Assembly (NCBI GenBank): GCA_038496445.1
Contig: JALMLS010000425.1
Span: 1 to 23,876 of the forward strand
Direction: 5' to 3'
DNA from: Trichosphaerium sp. ATCC 40318
Lineage: Eukaryota; Discosea; Flabellinia; Trichosidae
Length of the DNA: 23,876 bases
Of this stretch, positions 1 to 9,211 are shown one piece after another; within the stretch, counting starts at the first letter, position 1; the number at the start of each line of letters is the position of its first letter. A program made the translations under genes and the position numbers. Below the pieces are notes generated by a model. That model was not told the DNA's origin, ran no database searches, and saw only the letters and a program-made list of their open reading frames with translations.

Positions 1-49
1 CTCAACTATTCATACAAGTCAGTACAATGTAAACTGAAGAACGGCTGGA

Positions 50-1440
50 CTACTTACCACTTGGCTCAACTGAATGAGAATTTGTGTTCTCGGATTCTTT
101 TGCTACCTGGTCTTCTTTTTTGTTCCAAGCTAGTAGTAATATTAACGTGGCAGCACAACGTCATTCTCGTACTCTGTATAAGTGCTGCTTGAGATCTTCT
201 TTTCTTCTTTTTCTTCTCCTTCAAGTTTGAGACGTTGGAACGTTTTCGAGCCATCTTATAGTCCAAGTTCCCTTCTGACGCCATTAACTGTGAGAAGGAG
301 TTAGGGTAAGCTTGTATAAAACGTAAACTAAAGGCTAAGCGTACTCTCTTGGTTTGCAACGCTGCTTCTTCTTCGCTACTTGATTCTCTTTTGGGTATAA
401 GCGGTTTCTCGTTTCAGATGGTGCGTACGTGTCGGTTGTATCTCGCTCGCTGAACTCAGAATCATCTACCAAGTCACCTTTCTAGAAGCAACATATTAGC
501 ACGAGGCCTCGTATTTCAAGGTTTCGACGAAGGAATCTGAGAAACCGTTACAACAAGGCGTACATAACTCTCTTGAGACATAACCTACAAGGCTATAAGC
601 GTATGCATTTAATCAATCGTGAAGTACCTGTGGCGTCTTATTACTTGTCCGTCTAGAATCACATTTTTCGTGTAGATGGTTTGGAATGTGTAGCTTTCCT
701 GAGCAGAACAAGTCGAGTTTAGATTGCTTACTCTTCGCTAACCCATCTTCCGCTGATGGCTGTGAAAATATGGAATCTTCTGTTCTCACGACAGGTCTTC
801 GTGGAAGTGTATCCGTCATTGCAAGTCTAGAAGGCTTAGGTTTTATTTTTCTCCTTGCGTATTTCTCATTGTCAACGTGAATGCCACGTCTTTCTCTACA
901 TCCATTGCACAAAGATTTACGTTGCTTCCAAACAAGTAAAACAACGGCACATGTAAGGGCAGCAGCGAATATACATAAAACACCTTAAACGAGGTAAGAA
1001 AAAAGTGATTGAAATGCGTTTATTGTTTTGACGAAAAAAAAACTAGTTTTACCGTTTGGCGGTATCAAACGACACAGTCGCTTGAAGGACCTTAGGTTAC
1101 GTACTTAGGGAGATACGGTATGCTAGCAATGTTTTAGTACTAGTTTCCCCGTTATTTTGCCTGCTATTGTCTCGTGGTGTGCTCGTCTAACGGTTTTAGC
1201 TGTAAAAACGTTATTTTAGAGAAATATGCAATTACCTGGCATAAAGCAATTAGCGGCAGTAATAAAACTACTACGAGTAGCTTTAAACTATACCCCCAGA
1301 TACGTTCGGACATAAGCGAAGCGGTTTACTAGTTGCTAAATTGAAAACAAGGAAATTTCTTTTTTTTTGGTTCTTTGCTATCTCTATTACGTTTGGTAGC
1401 TTAAAATCTGAGGAAAGTACTATTGAACCTTGGATTTGGC
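50..1440 (-). CDS. Single-pass membrane protein, nine exons resolved, 5' end missing
   Basis: I do not recognise the family. Reading the minus strand, a chain of open segments joins with consistent phase across GT-AG introns: 1391-1440, 1304-1335, 1236-1267, 1141-1199, 1053-1080, 628-983, 380-481, 173-287 and 50-129 (stop TAG at 50-52). Introns are 36-69 nt, except the 146-nt one before 380-481 and the ~92-nt one before 173-287. Exon 628-983 opens with a hydrophobic helix (VLCIFAAALTCAVVLLVW) followed at once by KQRK, a stop-transfer signal, so the upstream exons should be extracellular and the long basic/acidic tail cytoplasmic. The tail has several Lys/Arg clusters (KEKKKKKRR). The splice between 380-481 and 173-287 uses a weak GTAGCG donor and is the least certain. 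The stop overlaps a perfect GTAAGT donor, so the gene may run out of the window. Possible earlier exons lie at 1500-1555 (Cys-containing) and 1628-1809. Confidence 0.5.
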
Positions 1441-2174
1441 CTATATCTGCAGTAATTGGATTTCAGCGTTGAACCGAGAATTCCTCCGCTACACCACTCT
1501 GGACGCTCATAAAATGGTTTTCCTACGCAAAGAAGCCACTTTGAGGTGTAAAGCACAAAACTACTAAAAACAAAGCACAAAGAGGAAAAACTCCAAAACT
1601 AAGCCAAGAATTGCGACTATAAGATTAAACGTTGAGTGAGAATGTTTGATCATTCTTCAGCGGTTTAAGATGGTCAAAGTTGTTTGTTTTATCATGTTTT
1701 TCGATGTACTTTAAACGCGCTGTTACAACGTATACACCTATGATGTTTGTAGTAGTTGCTTGTGATGAGAAACTAAGTAGTTTTGTTGGATGACATCTCA
1801 TTCTCGACTGCAGCAATTTGGCGAAGTAAACTAGGTTTACATGACGTACCACAGTTTAGTCTAACAATGACTTGTTCTGGTTAAATGCAGGATGTAAAAA
1901 AGTATAGAGACATTTGGTTGTATAGTCTTTGATCGCCTGCCAGGCCGGTACCGGACCGTTGCCAGTTCTATGTGTTGCTAGTGGTTAAAGATATGTTAGG
2001 TACCGTATTCATTGGTAGAAAAGCTTAGTATGCTAGTAACTGTATTGTATTTTAACTTGTTAAAATCATTCATAGAAATGTCTCCTAGTCCACGATTTTA
2101 GGTAGGCTACTTCGTATAAATGGTAGAGTATTGTGACATAGATTCCAAGGGAAGGTTAGGTTCAGGAAGCGATA
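1441..2174. other. Unresolved region, possible 5' exons of the minus-strand gene
   Basis: On the minus strand, 1628-1809 is open after a good acceptor (CTGCAG) and reads like protein (RMRCHPTKLLSFSS...). About 1500-1555 is open with a Cys-containing segment (ERPEWCSGG). I could not join them in phase. A GC-rich palindrome CCGGTACCGG lies at 1945-1954. Nothing else is supported. Confidence 0.3.
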
Positions 2175-2180
2175 CACGTG
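2175..2180. promoter_or_regulatory. CACGTG palindrome upstream of 2208 start
   Basis: CACGTG lies 27 nt before the proposed ATG at 2208. The same hexamer precedes many other starts in this window, so it is a candidate bHLH-type (E-box/G-box) binding site. That it is functional is inference. Confidence 0.4.
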
Positions 2181-2207
2181 ATTTTGTGTTCCATATTTTT
2201 AAGCTTC

Positions 2208-2604
2208 ATGCACAACAGGATAGCGTGGGAAGAAAATAGAAAAACTATTAGAACACACCATTGCAACTTGCAATTTTTATTCATTGCAAGTATGTTATTA
2301 CGTGAATTACCCTTTTACCGCGAACCGCACGTTTTCAGGAAGAACAAGGTATTGTTAAGTCGTGGTGTATTCAATTGCTCACAAACAACCACCTGTATAC
2401 TATGACTCTATGCTGGGAGAAGAAAGACGAATGCTGTCTTATTTGGTTGACAGCATGTCCGCTAGTCTGGAGCTTTACTGTTTTTTTGTTGGCTGTAACC
2501 ATAATAATTACGGCAACGTACGAAGAGATGTTACTTTAGCACGTGACTTCAACAGTCCTAAACGTCGCTACAAAATTTGGTTAGAGTATTTACCTATTAT
2601 TTAG
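2208..2604 (+). CDS. Small unknown protein, two exons
   Basis: Exon 2208-2289 joins 2360-2604 across a 70-nt intron (GTATGT donor, TTAAG acceptor) in matching phase, giving about 108 aa. One possible helix spans the junction (LQFLFIAIVVYSIA). The rest is polar with a basic C-terminal third (SPKRRYKIW). I recognise no family. The ATG at 2208 was chosen because CACGTG sits just upstream. The open frame also extends 5' of it without another ATG. Support is coding-like composition and phase only, so this could be a fragment of a longer gene. Confidence 0.35.
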
Positions 2605-2833
2605 TACATGTAACATAAGCGATCCACGTGCTATTTGTAACCTTTCAAGTACAAATATTGAAGAGTCAGTATGCTGTGATATAGTCTATTGTAATTGTAC
2701 ACAACAGTAAGTGTATTTAAGTAAGAAACTCTGACACCTAAAGTAGTGGTAATTCTGTTCCCAGTTGTTCTTATATGATTTCAGTATGCTGTACTATTCA
2801 TGTCTTTGTCGCTCACTGACTTGTATTTTATAG

Positions 2834-4081
2834 AATAAGTCTGTTGGGGAATGCATAAACGAAGGTAAATGTTGTACACTACTACTTTAAGTTGTTGACT
2901 TGTTGAACATGAATAGGTGGTGATTGTACAGAAGAGAGGAGACAAATTTGTCAAGTGCAATGCCATACTTGCTGGGTTTTTGAGGCTAGAGTAAGACACT
3001 AAATTATGAACTTTACACTTTTGTACTAGTATAAATGCGTTTGGGAATAGACTGACACATCATGCATGTGAAAAGTCACTTGTATAGTTGTATACAAGAG
3101 TTTCGCATTGATCTAATGTGTGGTTTAGTGGAACTATACTTGCTTGTATAACAAAGATGACGTGTGTTGCACTAGTGATAAAAACCGCTTTTTAAAAAAT
3201 GAAACTTTTAAAACATACGGAGAGTCAGTACTACCTCAAACTGACTACAAGGTAAGGCTTTAGTTTTTTTTTGCTAGCCTATTATCTTTAAGTTTGACTA
3301 AACGTGAACCAAGATAGGTGAAAACAGAGTATGCTACTACAACCCAAGCGATTGTTCTGAAATATCTTTTTCAGGAGGTACGCTATCTTGTTCTATTCCT
3401 GTTCTCACGTGTGTCGCGGACAGGTATACCTCCCGGTGCATGGGTTGTAATAATCATTCTATTCTTTATAGTGATGATTATGATGATATCAAGCTATTTG
3501 CCTTGCCAGTATATATACGTACATAAACATGTGACGGTACAGTTGTATGCAATTTATTCTTTTTTATTGAATTCTAACAGGAAACTATGTCGTACGCTTG
3601 TGGTTTGGTTTTTTGTTGTAGCATCATTACTCCACTTGTTATATTTCTTCCAGTACTCCTTCATGCCAGTAAGACTATCATCACACCAATAATACAACAT
3701 GTTTTCACAATAGCGGCATTCTTCTTTGCCGGTGTTGGTGCAGGGCTGGTACCGGTGATCACGTGTGATGATATCTACAAACTCCAAAAAAAGTTTGAGA
3801 TTGACCTTTCCAAAACCACGACCACCTCTCTTGTTATCACGCTGTCATTTACTCAGCTTTTCTTACCTATCAGTGTTACAGCGCCAATAGCGTATATCAG
3901 GAAATCAACAGTATTTACAATTGTTACATGCTTGTTATTAACAGTACCCCTACTATTGGAAGGTGCCATATTAAGCTGGTGGTTCACGCAGAGGACGAAC
4001 AGGGAAACATCTACCAGTAATATAAAAGAACAATCAAACACCAAGGATGACAGCAACTTTGAACAGGAATCTAGTTTATAA
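2834..4081 (+). CDS. Cys-rich ectodomain, multi-helix membrane protein (5' exon unresolved)
   Basis: Five exons join in phase: 2834-2864, 2917-2990, 3129-3251, 3375-3536 and 3581-4081 (stop TAA). Donors are canonical (GTAAAT, GTAAGA, GTAAGG, GTACAG), and the last intron is 44 nt with a CTAAC branch point. The first three exons encode a Cys-rich segment of about nine cysteines (GECINEGGDC, ICQVQCHTCW, DDVCCTSDK) with N-glycosylation sequons (NYT, NET), so probably extracellular. Exons 4-5 hold about five hydrophobic helices (GAWVVIIILFFIV, CGLVFCCSIITPLVIFLPVLL, HVFTIAAFFFAGVG, SLVITLSFTQLFLPISV, VFTIVTCLLLTVPLLL) and end in a Ser/Thr/Asn/Glu-rich tail. No signal peptide or start was found; it should lie in an exon upstream of 2834. 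The layout parallels the gene at 12353-13720. A receptor-like role is inference; no family is recognised. Confidence 0.6.
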
Positions 4082-4602
4082 ATACTGAGTATACTGAGCG
4101 TAAGAAACAGTGACACTATTAATAAATACCGTTTCTACACAAATAAAAGGTTGCTTAATGAATCTCTCAAGTGAGAATTTGCCATGTTGTCATGCACAAG
4201 GTGCAAAGTAACTATGTTTTTGGATTAACACTAGCAAGTGTACCTGATATTACTGTAATGGAGTGTGATATTACACTTTGATACTTCTGCCAAATGTTGC
4301 AACCTTGAATGATATGACAACAAAGCCAAAATGGAAAGTGTGATTCAAACTATCTTATCTCTTTCGCATAAAATTCTCATTTCAGTCCCATATATTTTGC
4401 TGATTGGAAAGTTTACGCAGTTTGTAGCTGGATAATCCTGTACCACAACTGCGAGCACTAATTATTATAGATGGTTATGCATGTAGAGAATAGATCGTAG
4501 TATACAAACATCAAACAACAGAAACGAAAGGGATTGGAATGTAAATGCCTTTTATTTTATATAATAGATATCTAGGTTTTCAGTTAAAGAAGTAGCTACT
4601 CC
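4082..4602. other. Convergent intergenic region
   Basis: This lies between two convergent 3' ends. AATAAA-type sequences near 4110 and 4141 could serve polyadenylation of the plus-strand gene. I see no coding segment or repeat. Confidence 0.5.
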
Positions 4603-5635
4603 CTACTTTGGTTCGCTTATATTCAATGTATCAATAACATTAGTAAACTTTTCCATTGTCATTGTCCAGTCTTTTTCTTCTTCCTCCTACATTAAACATG
4701 TTATTTCCGCTAAAAACTATTGAACACAACTTACAGAGTCTGATAATGAATCGTATCCATCTTTTTTACGTTGTCTGTTTACCTTAGTCCTATCATTCAT
4801 ATTTTTCAATGTACTTGACATCTGTCCAAATGCGCCAAAGAATGCTTTTATCAGCTGAAGTAAAATGTCAAATACAATGCTATGTTAAAGTGTCAAACCT
4901 CATTTTCATTGAAACCACTTGTTTGATTTCTTACGTTATCATTGGGATAATCATTAGATCTTGGACGCTTTCTAACACTTGTTTAGCCTACTGAAGAATA
5001 CTAAACAATGTACCTTGGGATGTACCCTGGTTGACTAGTAAATCCAAATTGACGTGTAGGGAGTTTAGTTTCCACGTGAATAATGACAGAACCAAGTCTA
5101 TTTTCAGGTGTATTGTAATACAAATTTACCTCGAATTTGCCCACATGCGCAAACTGAAGGTAAATAATTGCCTTAGTTTGAGCATCGTTAGTCTGTTGTT
5201 CGCTGCGAAAAAGTCTTTCGAAAGCTCCCGTTTTGAAAGCTTCGTTCCACTGAGCGGTATTGAGGCCCTTGGCGTATTTCCCTATGCGAAAATTAACCCC
5301 AAATCAAGCCAATGGCTCTAAACACAAAAGAACTTACACAAGCACGTGATGGAGAAATAAACGTCATTCCAATTGTAAACACCATCGCTTGGTAAGTCTA
5401 CAATGAGAGGATTATCCTCTGGTATTGAGTCCTTGAAGGCATACGCCTTGCTTTGTTAGTGAAGGAACTGATCTTTGATAACTTCACCGTACCTGTTCTT
5501 TGCCATACCGAGCGCCTTTAGGCATATAGATCTCTTTGACGTTAACTCTAAAACCATACAGTAGGTTGTAGCCTAGTTTACAATAACACACGTTAGTACA
5601 CTCAGAGACAATAAAACATGCTTACCAGGCTCCAT
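4603..5635 (-). CDS. Unknown 235-aa protein, seven exons
   Basis: On the minus strand seven exons join perfectly in phase: 5626-5635, 5493-5572, 5338-5446, 5014-5281, 4935-4971, 4735-4854 and 4603-4686 (stop TAG). They total 708 nt. Introns are 42-80 nt with GTAAGC, GTACGG, GTAAGT, GTACAT, GTAAGA and GTAAGT donors; several carry TACTAAC or CTAAC branch points. The first exon is only ten bases (Met-Glu-Pro plus one base). The first ~150 residues look like a compact, probably beta-rich domain full of Tyr, Trp and Phe (GYNLLYGFRV, DGVYNWNDVYFSI, IIYLQFAHVGKFEVNLYY). Then comes a basic stretch resembling a nuclear signal (PRKRPRS), a helical part, KVNRQRKKDGYD, and an acidic tail (DSLSDSEEEE). 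There is no membrane segment. I do not recognise the family; a nuclear role is inference. CACGTG lies 97 nt upstream. Confidence 0.75.
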
Positions 5636-6103
5636 TTTGCTAGGAGGAACTCGTTTGTGTTAAAAAAATACAAAGTTGTGACAGGTCAAGAATATTCTGA
5701 ACGGGCGGTTTTTCGATATTCATTTCTGTTGTCACGTGCTGTGGTCATTGTTAGTAATGGATAGTCAACAATTGAACATACACTCTAGTTAGCTTGAGTT
5801 ATGACAGCATCATTTATTTTTCAACGTGATCGTTGGACTAGTGCAGAGATAGTATACAAGCTAATAGGTAGAAAAAAGTAGGCCTAGGATTAGTACAGTA
5901 GACATGTTTGGATGGTTATTGTAATACTGAAAATATTGAAAGTAATTTACCAGTAGTTCGATACTGTGTTGGCAAGATATGCCTTTTTATAGAATGGTGT
6001 CACAGTAGGGTACAAATATTGGGTGTACAAAAACTAAACTATTTTTAAGTAACATGTTTATTACAGAGAGTTACAAGAGCATTACATAAAAGTCAAGTTG
6101 CTT
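5636..6103. other. Intergenic, promoter of the 5635 gene
   Basis: CACGTG at 5733-5738 is 97 nt upstream of the minus-strand ATG at 5635. The right part is the 3' flank of the minus-strand gene ending at 6104. No coding segment, RNA gene or repeat was seen. Confidence 0.45.
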
Positions 6104-7183
6104 TTACATGCTTCTACTTCTTTTTCGTTTCATCATGAGACTTTGATGGTTGCTGAATGTGACTGTCATATGACCTGAATTTGATGTGTGTACTTGATAG
6201 TAATGCATTGTAGCAAAGCGCTCTAAGCTTGATAATGACTTGAGTGCTTGAAAGCTAGTTTGAGCATAAACTGTTTTCACTTCAACATTTCGTATTTTTT
6301 TCCAATTGTTGATTATAGGTGATAGAAAATCTCCATAAGTATCACTAAGTGATGTGAACATTCCTCTAAAGTAGAAAGTTTGGATATTAGGAATAGATTT
6401 AAGAAGCCATGAACAAGACTTGCAAACATCAATACCATTAACTTTCAAAGAAAGAAATGTCACATTTTCGAAAACACGATCATCCATCGCTATAAAGTCA
6501 AAGCCATCTGTTTCATCGATACTATTTTCTTCTATTCTAATATATTCAACATGTGGCGATTGTTTTAATATCTCATAAAGGCAATATAGAGCCCTTGTAT
6601 ACTTAAAGTCTACCCTTGTTAGATTGTTTAATTCGACAGTAGTTACAGCCTTTAAAACTGGTCTTCTAAAGCCACCAGTTAGGTATGAAACACAAAGCCA
6701 CTGTAAAGAGTTTGGTGTAGCTATTAAAATATCTTCAAGAGGTATAGAACCAGTGCTGATCATAGCTTCTGGATTTTCAAGTGAAAAATGCGAAAAATTC
6801 CGGATAGAAAGCTTTACCATTGGTTTGAAGAGCGCGCTTAATGTTGACTTGTATTTTGGGTCTATGTGCGCACAAACGTAGTCTACACACAAAGAAGTGT
6901 TGTTGTAGCTTTCCTCTTCCTTTACAATATCTCTAAGGTTTACAATGCGTTGAGGCTTTAAATAATAGATAGAATACCATTCTTTACATACAATACAAGA
7001 TTTAGCACGTGTTCTAAGCGAAAAATAATCCAGGAGAAGATAAGCAATTAATTTGCTTGGTTTTCTCAAAGAAGTATCGTATTGAAGATTTGCAGTTAAC
7101 CTTGCAGAATAATACATCGTTTGTGTTATGGGTTGGGGAACATGTACTTGACCTATACTGACTGAGTATGTACGACCTGACAT
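6104..7183 (-). CDS. F-box-like leucine-rich protein, intronless
   Basis: A 359-aa single-exon ORF. Residues ~43-80 (LIAYLLLDYFSLRTRAKSCI...CKEWY) match the F-box pattern of a hydrophobic Leu-rich start, a 'slrtra' turn and a VCKxW end, though without the usual Pro. The rest is irregularly leucine-rich (LSIRNFSHFSL, SLQWLCVSYL, VTFLSLKVNGI, NIQTFYFRGMF), as in degenerate LRR domains of FBXL-type proteins that bind SCF substrates. The C-terminus is strongly basic (MMKRKRSRSM), perhaps a nuclear signal. No introns occur in over 1 kb, unlike the spliced neighbours. It lies in tandem with the F-box/MORN_2 gene at 7603-8244. F-box identity is moderately sure; the ubiquitin-ligase role follows from the family. 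Confidence 0.65.
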   Translation of the reverse strand: MSGRTYSVSIGQVHVPQPITQTMYYSARLTANLQYDTSLRKPSKLIAYLLLDYFSLRTRAKSCIVCKEWYSIYYLKPQRIVNLRDIVKEEESYNNTSLCVDYVCAHIDPKYKSTLSALFKPMVKLSIRNFSHFSLENPEAMISTGSIPLEDILIATPNSLQWLCVSYLTGGFRRPVLKAVTTVELNNLTRVDFKYTRALYCLYEILKQSPHVEYIRIEENSIDETDGFDFIAMDDRVFENVTFLSLKVNGIDVCKSCSWLLKSIPNIQTFYFRGMFTSLSDTYGDFLSPIINNWKKIRNVEVKTVYAQTSFQALKSLSSLERFATMHYYQVHTSNSGHMTVTFSNHQSLMMKRKRSRSM

Positions 7184-7602
7184 AGTGCTATTTTATGCTA
7201 GTACTTAGCTTATTGTTTAGAACGGCTCCTCATTTGGCATGCTTGTGATTTTCTGATCTTACGATCATGTTAAGTACTCTGATAGTGTCACTAAAGCATA
7301 GTTACAGAGTCGCCCAAGGGCTACCATCCACGTAGCATTCAAAAAACAACTAAGCACTAGTATTAAATTAAAGCTATGTCAGGTCATATCTAAGGCATTT
7401 TTAAATACTCTTCAAGGTCATATTCAGTATGTTACTTTATTGTTGACAGATTATACATTCTGAAAAATGTAAGTAGTTAATAGCTATTCCGGATTCAATG
7501 TTTAAGAGATGTAGCTGTACGATATAGTACTATCCTTGTACAAGTCTTTTCACCTGGTCTCTTGACTTCACAAAGAGCTTCTCTGTATTTTGTTTTTCAT
7601 GT
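7184..7602. other. Intergenic between tandem minus-strand genes
   Basis: AT-rich and without coding-like open segments. It should hold the promoter of the gene starting at 7183 and the 3' end of the gene ending at 7603. No CACGTG is present here, unlike most promoters in the window. Confidence 0.4.
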
Positions 7603-8244
7603 TTAACAATAAAAACTTAGGGGATACTCTCTACATTCTTCGAGTACACCATTGACATAAGTAAATTGCTTCCATAGTTTGCCATTGTAATGCCACTCTT
7701 TAAACTCTCCTTCAAGCTTTCCATCATTATAGTTACTTATCTTATACACCTTGCCATCTTCATGCCACTCTTTACACTCTCCTTGAAGTTTGTCATTGGC
7801 ATAGCGACAAAACTTGCATAGTTGTCCATCCCTGTACCACATTTTGAACTCTCCGTCTAGTTTATCACAAACATAAAAGCAGTGCTTCTTAATATTACCT
7901 CCAGGATACCACTCCTTATACTCACCATTGTATCTACAATTAAAAAACCGGCAATGCAGGAGCAATTGACCTGAATCATACCAACACTTGTAATCTCCAT
8001 TCGCTTTACCATGAATGTAACGAATTTGACTTACAATTACAATCCTAGATTTAGAGGTTCTCTTATATCGTGACCACTTGCCGTGTTTGTTCAATTCAAT
8101 ATCAAACCTTGTTGTAGCCGCTGTGTACCTTGATAATAGAGGCCATTTAATATACGATTCGCCGTCTGTGTCTATGATATCAAGGTGTATCTCAACTGGC
8201 AGTTGAAACAAATAACAGCTATTTTCATGTACTGACGTATTCAT
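7603..8244 (-). CDS. F-box protein with five MORN_2-type repeats
   Basis: A 213-aa intronless ORF. Residues ~12-55 form an F-box-like head (FQLPVEIHLDIIDTDG...IKWPLLSRYTAATTRFD), shared with the protein at 20849-21439. From residue ~84 come five consecutive repeats of exactly 24 residues on the pattern GEYKEWYxxGQLxxHCFYxxxKLx, the MORN_2 (antitoxin YwqK-like) type rather than classical MORN. Such repeats form a curved beta sheet that binds proteins or lipids. An F-box joined to repeats implies an SCF substrate adaptor (family knowledge). Similar F-box/MORN proteins are abundant in marseillevirus-type giant viruses. GTCACGTGAC lies 16 nt upstream of the ATG. Confidence 0.8.
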   Translation of the reverse strand: MNTSVHENSCYLFQLPVEIHLDIIDTDGESYIKWPLLSRYTAATTRFDIELNKHGKWSRYKRTSKSRIVIVSQIRYIHGKANGDYKCWYDSGQLLLHCRFFNCRYNGEYKEWYPGGNIKKHCFYVCDKLDGEFKMWYRDGQLCKFCRYANDKLQGECKEWHEDGKVYKISNYNDGKLEGEFKEWHYNGKLWKQFTYVNGVLEECREYPLSFYC

Positions 8245-8259
8245 CTACTCTCTTTGTCA

Positions 8260-8269
8260 GTCACGTGAC
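8260..8269. promoter_or_regulatory. GTCACGTGAC palindrome upstream of 8244 start
   Basis: A perfect 10-bp palindrome centred on CACGTG, immediately upstream of the minus-strand ATG at 8244. It is the extended form recognised by bHLH-ZIP/Cbf1-type factors. Function is inferred from position and recurrence. Confidence 0.5.
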
Positions 8270-8911
8270 TTTTAAACTAAATTTGTAACAATAATATACC
8301 GGTGAATCAATGTGTCGCTTTGTAAACGATGCCATCGTTGTGGCGGCGTTGATAAACAGAAATTACATTCAAAGAACTATCACTGTATTGTTATTTTTAG
8401 ATCATTTTCATGTAATCACCGCTGTTTGACACGGGCTAATACACTAATTGTGTTTTGCCGATTCATAGAACTCAAATGATAGTATATTGCAATTGTATGT
8501 TGTTTTAGAATGATATCTGTTAAAGTATTTCAAAAACATCAAAGAGACTATGTATAATGTTCGTTTTTATCTTTGCCTTCATGTGTAACCTTCATATCAG
8601 TTTTTAACAGTTGCTGGTGTTCAATGAAACGGAAGTTTCAACCCAATGCAAAGACACTACAACATACTAAGTACTTTACTTTTATTTGTCTACCCGCCAG
8701 GACTGACCCATTCTTAAGCAAGCCTACATTGGTGCTCACTAAGGGTTGACATTTGGAGTTGCACCAAACCAATCTTCCACGTGTATATATGACTAGGACA
8801 CCAACTACTTGATGGACCCAAAGACTCAAAATACAACCTTGTCAAATAAATTCAGACCTCAAAAAAAAATATCAATCAAGAAGGACACACAATAAAATTA
8901 TGTTGTTTGCT
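8270..8911. other. Divergent intergenic region, no gene seen
   Basis: It lies between a minus-strand gene (starts 8244) and a plus-strand gene (starts 9212). One further CACGTG occurs near 8779. Open frames here have no coding character and no plausible splice partners. Confidence 0.4.
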
Positions 8912-9160
8912 GAGCGCTAGTGCCCAGAGTAAAATTTAAACACTTTAGGTGTGATATGGCACATTACGCTCTTATACATAATAGCGCTAGTTCAAGGTAC
9001 TAAAGCGCTTATTTTTACATAATCAATCACGTGTTTTAGAGTGATTACGCTTTAGGTGAGGTTATTGACGAAATTACGCTATTACACAGAACAGCGCTGG
9101 TGCGAGGTATTTAAAAACGCTATTTTCGCTTATTTGATCTCACGTTTTAGAGTAATTACA
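8912..9160. repeat. Imperfect ~108-bp tandem repeat (2.3 units)
   Basis: Two diverged units run from about 8943 and about 9050. Each starts CTTTAGGTG, continues ATTACGCT, then AGCGCT, a second GCGCTT/CGCTAT and TCACG(TG)TTTTAGAGT, and ends ATTAC. A partial unit (GAGCGCTAGTG) precedes them at ~8914. The period is about 108-110 bp with roughly three quarters of positions alike by eye. It sits directly upstream of the gene starting at 9212, so it may carry repeated promoter elements; the first unit keeps CACGTG at 9028-9033. Confidence 0.65.
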
Positions 9161-9211
9161 CAGAGACCACAGTCCGAGGGTCGTAAGTATAATATTGGCT
9201 CACAGTTATAA

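Noticed and set aside
66-359. 97-codon minus-strand open frame
   Set aside because: Its parts are better explained as two exons (173-287 and 50-129) in different frames joined by a 43-nt intron; the first and last segments are out of the coding frame.
2781-2999. 72-codon minus-strand open frame
   Set aside because: It overlaps plus-strand exons 2834-2864 and 2917-2990, which fit a phase-consistent gene.
5031-5321. 96-codon plus-strand open frame
   Set aside because: It is the antisense shadow of the large exon 5014-5281 of the spliced minus-strand gene.
8638-8829. 63-codon minus-strand open frame in the divergent spacer
   Set aside because: No recognisable motif or neighbouring exon; probably chance.
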